Positions 59,291 to 64,000 of a DNA stretch of 64,000 nucleotides are shown in pieces (the first letter of the stretch is position 1; the number at the start of each line of letters is the position of its first letter). This DNA comes from Dasypus novemcinctus (lineage: Eukaryota > Chordata > Mammalia > Cingulata > Dasypodidae). The stretch is taken from the NCBI RefSeq assembly GCF_030445035.2, contig NC_080688.1, positions 68,791,449 through 68,855,448 of the forward strand. The letters are read 5' to 3'. The position numbers were made by a program, and so were the translations under genes. Below the pieces are notes generated by a model, which searched no databases, was not told where the DNA came from, and worked only from the letters and a program-made list of their open reading frames with translations.

Positions 59291-62200
59291 GAAAACAACA
59301 AAGAAATGAATGTTACCCTTTCCTTGGATCATAGGTGTAAAGAAATGTAGGTTGGACTTTTCTGCTATGATAAATTCACAGAAAGAAAGTATATTAAGCA
59401 TAAGATTCATATCAGCTCTTTGCAGGTAGGAGAACAAAACTATTGTTAGTTTCCTTCTTGTTTCCTCTCATGACCTTGGCTAGCATTAAGTCTTCATTGT
59501 CCCCATGTGTTCACCAAACAGATCTTCCAAATATGGGAGTTTTTTCCTTTAACACATAGGAGTTAATTGTCTTCCTCCATGGCACCTTAATTTTGTCTTG
59601 TTGGAAACAAGCACCTAAGAAACCAATCCAAATTCAGCTGAAAACATTGTACTTAAATATTATTAGTGAGTAGGATGGTGATGAGGAATAAGATGAAGGA
59701 TGTGAAAAAGAAATCTTACTTCATTATAATGGAACTTCAACATACCCTTCTTATCAAACCAATTTTCCTTTTTTTTTTCCTCACTAAATTCCCCAGATCT
59801 CTCCATAATGGATTATATGGGACATACTGAATACAGTAAATTTGAATGATGGATCATTCCCTATTGGAAAAACATGGCTTTCAATTGGAACTTGGATCTC
59901 TCCTTTTCAAGCAATCTTGAGGAGTTTTATTGTAGTGAATTCTATGGGAAACACAGTTAACAAATATTTTGTCACTGTTTTGTTGCAGAAATATTGCAGG
60001 GAATGGAAACCATATCTCACCTCTGTCACACCACTAACTTGACCTGAAAAGATGATAAGTGCAGAAGAGTAAAACTAGAAAGTGCTGGATTTTCTTTTTA
60101 ATGAATCAAAGCTGAGCTTCCTATAAATAATGCATTTTGGGGTATTTTTCATGGATTTGTCCACCTTCTAAAAATTTCCGGCATTGAATGCTATAAAACC
60201 TGAGATGTGTGGTGTGACTATTCTGTAACAGCATTGCTTTCTTTTCAATGTAATTAAACTCTTGATTGAAGGAAGAAACATGCCATTGGCTGTGTGTGAC
60301 ATTTTGATTTGGAAAGCCTTTCCTAGCAGAAGTTAATCTGTTTCAGGATGGAAAGTTTAAGTGACATTTCAAGGGCTGGAATTGTTAGACTCAGTCTCAG
60401 AGCTCCCTTTTTCAAGGATGGCAGTACTCTTTGTAGAAGCCTGGGTGTACCCACCAAGCTCATGTTAGCCCCCTTTATCCAACAATCTCTGTTTCCATAT
60501 ACTCACATTAGATGGTTATATTCCTGGGGAGTCATCTGACCTTGATAAGCAGTCAACTTCTTTCTTAAATTTATGCCAAACTCTCATATAGCTCATCTAT
60601 CTATGCCCTAGTTCCAATCACTGGTTGATTTTCTGGGGGAAAAGAGATCAAAGGTGAGGGTAGGAACTGTCTTCTTTAAGTAAGCCTCCATACATTCCTT
60701 AGGAGAGGCTAGGGAGAATTTCAAATAACATTTGAATCTCATAGTGGATTTTATTTTGTAGCACATGGCTTTTCTTTTTTAATGTTTCTAAAATTTATGA
60801 TTGAGTTTTCTGTTATGGTCTTGTGTTAATCCATCAAATAAAAAAATATCAGAGGGTCCTAGAATGACAACGGAACATTGTTATTTATCAGATGCCAAAG
60901 GAAAAAAAAAGCCAAATATTTCCTTATGGGAAGGTGGGGATGATGGCAAAATCAGGCAAGCTTTTTTTTCTTTCTTTCTTTTTTCTCTCTCTTTACACTC
61001 CTACATAAACCAAAGAGCGTTTACTTAACTTAGGCTGTACTATATGAATGTCTTTCTTTGGATTTATTTTGTTGATTTCCCATCTCAAAAGGGACTGAAA
61101 AACTCATCATGAAGTCACATCAGGTTCAGCTTAGACTAATAAACGGAATTAAATAATTTATTGGTTCTATTTCTGTTTCCCGGACTTCAATATTTTAAAA
61201 GGAGAACGTGGAAGTGGCAGTCAGGTTCCTGAGGTCATCCTAAGAAGGCCCTCATATTTCACTTCTCTTATAGCACCTAGTTAGTAAAGAACATAGCACA
61301 TCTTCCTTTCTTGAAATCATCATTACAGTTATCTCTTGAATACAATCTTCCTTCACCCATTGCTTCAGGAAGTGTTGCCTTGGACTCAGAAGACTATGTC
61401 ACCAGGGATATTTGTCAAGGAATGATGAAATTCCCAGGAAATCCTGATACCAGGGATAGTATAGCTTCAAAGTAAGGAGCAAAGCAAAAGTCAGGAGACC
61501 TAATCTCTACTGGCAGATTAGAAAATTACTTAAACCCAGTGTTGGTATTCAGCCTGCAGGTCCCAGTATGGATGCTCAGATTGTTAAAATCATAAAATAT
61601 TTCCTCACTGGTCGGTAAATATTTGCTGCCCAGGGCCTCCCAATATGTTCTGCCTCCTCCATTCTGATTGGTTAGTACCTATGCCCGAAGTTCTTCTAAG
61701 ATACCAACATTGACTTTCACTCAGGGACCTTATTGGGACAGATCAAAATTTAACAATCTGTTATGAACACAGTTCCAAGATCAAGTATTTTGTAAGACTG
61801 AGGGGTTGGGGGTAGGGTTGGAAGTCATCTGTTTTCTCCTCTTGGCTGAGACAGAAATCCCTTACATGACATTCCTCTCACAGATGATCTAACTTCCTCC
61901 TTCCTCCTTCCAATGCTAGGGACCTGAAGTCTTACTGTGCCTGTCCCGTTGCTGGCATTTAAACTCCTCCTTCCTGTATCTTTTCCCCATTGATCCTGGT
62001 TTTGTCCTTCTTAGAACACATAAAAGAATGGACGTGGAACCAAAGGGCAGGCTTAGAGCCCAGAGGAGAGCTAGCCAGGCTATGGTGGAGAGCACTGGCA
62101 ACAGCTGGTCCTAAGATTGCAGTCATCTCATGGGTGATTCTTTAGTCGTGGTTCTCCATTTCTTTTTTCTAGACAAACTTAAGTGGAGGGTTTTGTGCCT

Positions 62201-62987
62201 TTTTTGCCAAACTGTTAGGACATAGACATGTTGAAAGTTCAGAAAAAATGAATCATTACCAATTCAATGCTTGTTTGACTGGGCACAGTATATTTTAGGG
62301 GGGAAAAAGGAGAATATGTTTGAAAATAGATTGACTATGAAAATATCTAAGGGTCAATTCCCTACCATAAAATGTTTAAACTTGTCACCGTGTCACTTTC
62401 CTCACTCTCCTGGATCTTGGTAGTATCAGTGAGATGATGGTATTCAATACTGGATGTTTGGAAGGGGAGTGTTATGCAAATGTCAAATATTGTTGTAAGC
62501 ATGTACAGCAGTGTTTCATCATAAGGCAGTTGACATTGTTGTATTCCATTAACTAATTCACTTGTTTATCAAGTGTTATGGCAAGGGGGATAAAATAACA
62601 GGCCAGTACTCTGCTACTATTTAGTGAAAAAAATGAACAAGTAACATCTGATTACTTATTACATGAAGTAAAATCATGGCAGCATCTCTGAAAGGTAAGG
62701 TTTTTCTTCTCTACCCTAAAATATCCCACAAATTGGGCAATTATAAGTATTAATGACAAGTGAGATTATAGCCTTGGAAATTATTAAATGTAATACATGG
62801 TCTGAGATACTGGGGAAGAGCAAGGCAATGAAAGAAAGATTGCTGAGAGAAATCTAATGGGGAGGAGTGAGGCAGCAGCATAATTCTAAATTGGGTTACA
62901 TCTAAGTCCTCCTGCTCCACTCTAGTCAGATATTACCTTTCTATGAAAAAGTGCTAATTTTCTAACACATATAGCATTTTTCAGATC
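59291..62987. other. DCC intron 1, little recognised
   Basis: Mostly single-copy-like. 60,090-60,330 is evenly complex and repeat-free. A pyrimidine run lies near 60,963. No supported gene. Confidence 0.4.
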
Positions 62988-63204
62988 AAGAGTCAGCAAA
63001 TGTTCTGTAAAGGGCCATCTAGTTTTATTTTATTTATTTTAGGCTTTGAAGATCAGAGAGTCTCTGTAGCAACTACTCAACTTGCTATATAAAACAACCA
63101 TAGACAATACATAAACAAGCAAGCATGGTTATGTTCCAATAAAACTTCATGAAGGTTGGTGATGGGCTGGATTAAGACTTTGGGCCATAGTTTACTGACT
63201 CCTG
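62988..63204 (+). mobile_element. hAT-Charlie MITE fossil
   Basis: Typical order: agagtcagcaaatgttctgt, aaagggccatctagttttat, ttaggctttgaagatcagag, gcaactactcaacttgctat, accatagacaatacataaac, ttccaataaaacttcatgaa, tgggccatagtttactgact, cctgttct. The ends are near-inverted repeats. I am sure of the Charlie-type class but not of the exact MER number. Confidence 0.8.
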
Positions 63205-64000
63205 TTCTAGGCTGTCAACTTAAGGCATCACTTTCTTGAATTGTTCTGCTTAGAATATAACTTCTCACAAATCTATGCATTACTTAAATTTTCTACATAA
63301 AAAGTTTTGTGGTAAACATCATTTTTGGAAGTATGGAGTGGAAGGGAGAGATTTTGTCATGTGTTCAGTCTGCCATTTTGATTCCTGATAGACTTTCCTC
63401 CTCTAAGATACAATATTTAAAATATTAATATTAAATTTATAGGAACAGGCTCTCTGACTTGTAGGGGACTTGGGAGATGATCCAGTCTCACCACCTACCC
63501 TGTGTCCCTGCCCCTGTGTCTTTCTGTTACTTACTTGGCTCCCCTGAGCTGAACCCAAGTTCTTTTTGTCCTGGCTTAGTATGTAATGGTGGTCATGTTC
63601 TGTCTCCGGCTGGTTTAGCAAATCCAGAGCCTTAATCTGGCCACTTCTCCCAGTTAACACAAGCCATATCTAATGAACTTTGATTGGGAACAGAAAAGCT
63701 GAGGCGTCCTCTGAATCTTAACCAGCAGGGAGTTTGCACTGGTGGAAGGGTTGAAATTGGCTGGACACAGAAAAGTCTGTGTGTGTGACAGTGTCCTGTG
63801 GGAATTACAGAGTTCCTCCTGCAAGTGAGGTCCTCCCATGCTGCCTGGAGTCACAGAGGTATTAAATAGACAGGCTTCGTTCCTGTTGCCCTTTTCTTTT
63901 GTGGGATTTTCCCAGTCAAGATGGTGGACATCTCTGAACACTAATAAGCAAATGATGCTGTGGTAGTTACATGGACTTCATGGTTTCTAGATCTTTTCCA
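63205..64000. other. DCC intron 1, right edge
   Basis: Two - strand frames of 85 and 95 codons abut at 63,654-63,660 but resemble no known protein and show no splice or domain support. No exon was recognised. Confidence 0.4.

Larger units (their letters stand above)
31026..64000 (+). other. DCC: DCC intron 1, 5' portion
   Basis: From the exon 1 donor (GTAAGAGG) to the right edge I see no further DCC exon. Exon 2 should begin the first immunoglobulin domain, and no frame here resembles one. DCC is known for very large introns, so 33 kb without exon 2 is expected. Repeats dominate from 37.9 kb; the first 5 kb or so after the CpG block is mostly single-copy. Confidence 0.85.

Noticed and set aside
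63403..63941. Two adjacent - strand frames of 85 and 95 codons near the right edge, considered as an antisense gene
   Set aside because: No known domain, no splice signals linking them, and length is within chance for this composition.
1..64000. CRISPR arrays, phage, toxin-antitoxin or other defence systems
   Set aside because: No spaced repeats, ribosome binding sites or operon structure; this is intron- and repeat-rich mammalian DNA.

Overview
The window is vertebrate nuclear DNA, almost certainly from an armadillo (Xenarthra, probably Dasypus). The evidence is at least seven copies of tRNA-headed SINEs that match the armadillo DAS-SINE families, in both orientations, several with clear target-site duplications (TSDs). 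Older mammal-wide repeats (MIR, L2, MER5/MER20, MaLR LTRs, L1M-type LINEs) fill much of the rest. There are no operons, phage genes, CRISPR arrays or other prokaryotic features.

Only one protein-coding gene is supported. A first coding exon on the + strand (ATG at 30,935, splice donor after 31,025) encodes the N-terminus and signal peptide of DCC, the netrin-1 receptor. It lies in a GC- and CpG-rich block (about 30,090-32,770). The leader carries a GGA/GAG tract of about 50 bases and an out-of-frame upstream ORF that overlaps the DCC start codon. Everything from 31,026 to the right edge (33 kb) is read as the 5' part of DCC intron 1; exon 2 is not in the window.

Layout: 1-30,090 is intergenic sequence upstream of DCC, with L2, MIR, MER20, a MaLR solo LTR (4.5-4.9 kb), a lineage-type LTR (5.77-6.42 kb), DAS-SINEs at 7.7, 12.9, 15.9, 23.2, 26.5 and 28.5 kb, and a MaLR LTR-internal-LTR element (23.8-26.1 kb). 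The DCC promoter, exon 1 and CpG island follow at 30.1-32.8 kb. Single-copy intron sequence runs from 32.8 to 37.9 kb and may hold conserved regulatory elements. A nearly full-length but broken L1 occupies 37.9-44.5 kb on the - strand, with a younger L1 tail nested inside it. Behind it come an older L1 end, an LTR (47.6-48.1 kb), MER5A copies, an L1M 3' end (52.6-53.7 kb), a DAS-SINE inserted in a MER5A (54 kb), a 933-bp 5'-truncated L1 with perfect 15-bp TSDs (57.1-58.1 kb) and a hAT-Charlie fossil (63 kb).

I found no previously undescribed system. The points most worth checking are the DCC leader architecture (GGA tract plus overlapping uORF), the intron-1 CpG and Z-DNA-prone block, the two-headed DAS-SINE, and possible intronic enhancers. 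Repeat boundaries were read by eye and are usually good to within about 10-30 bases unless a TSD is given.
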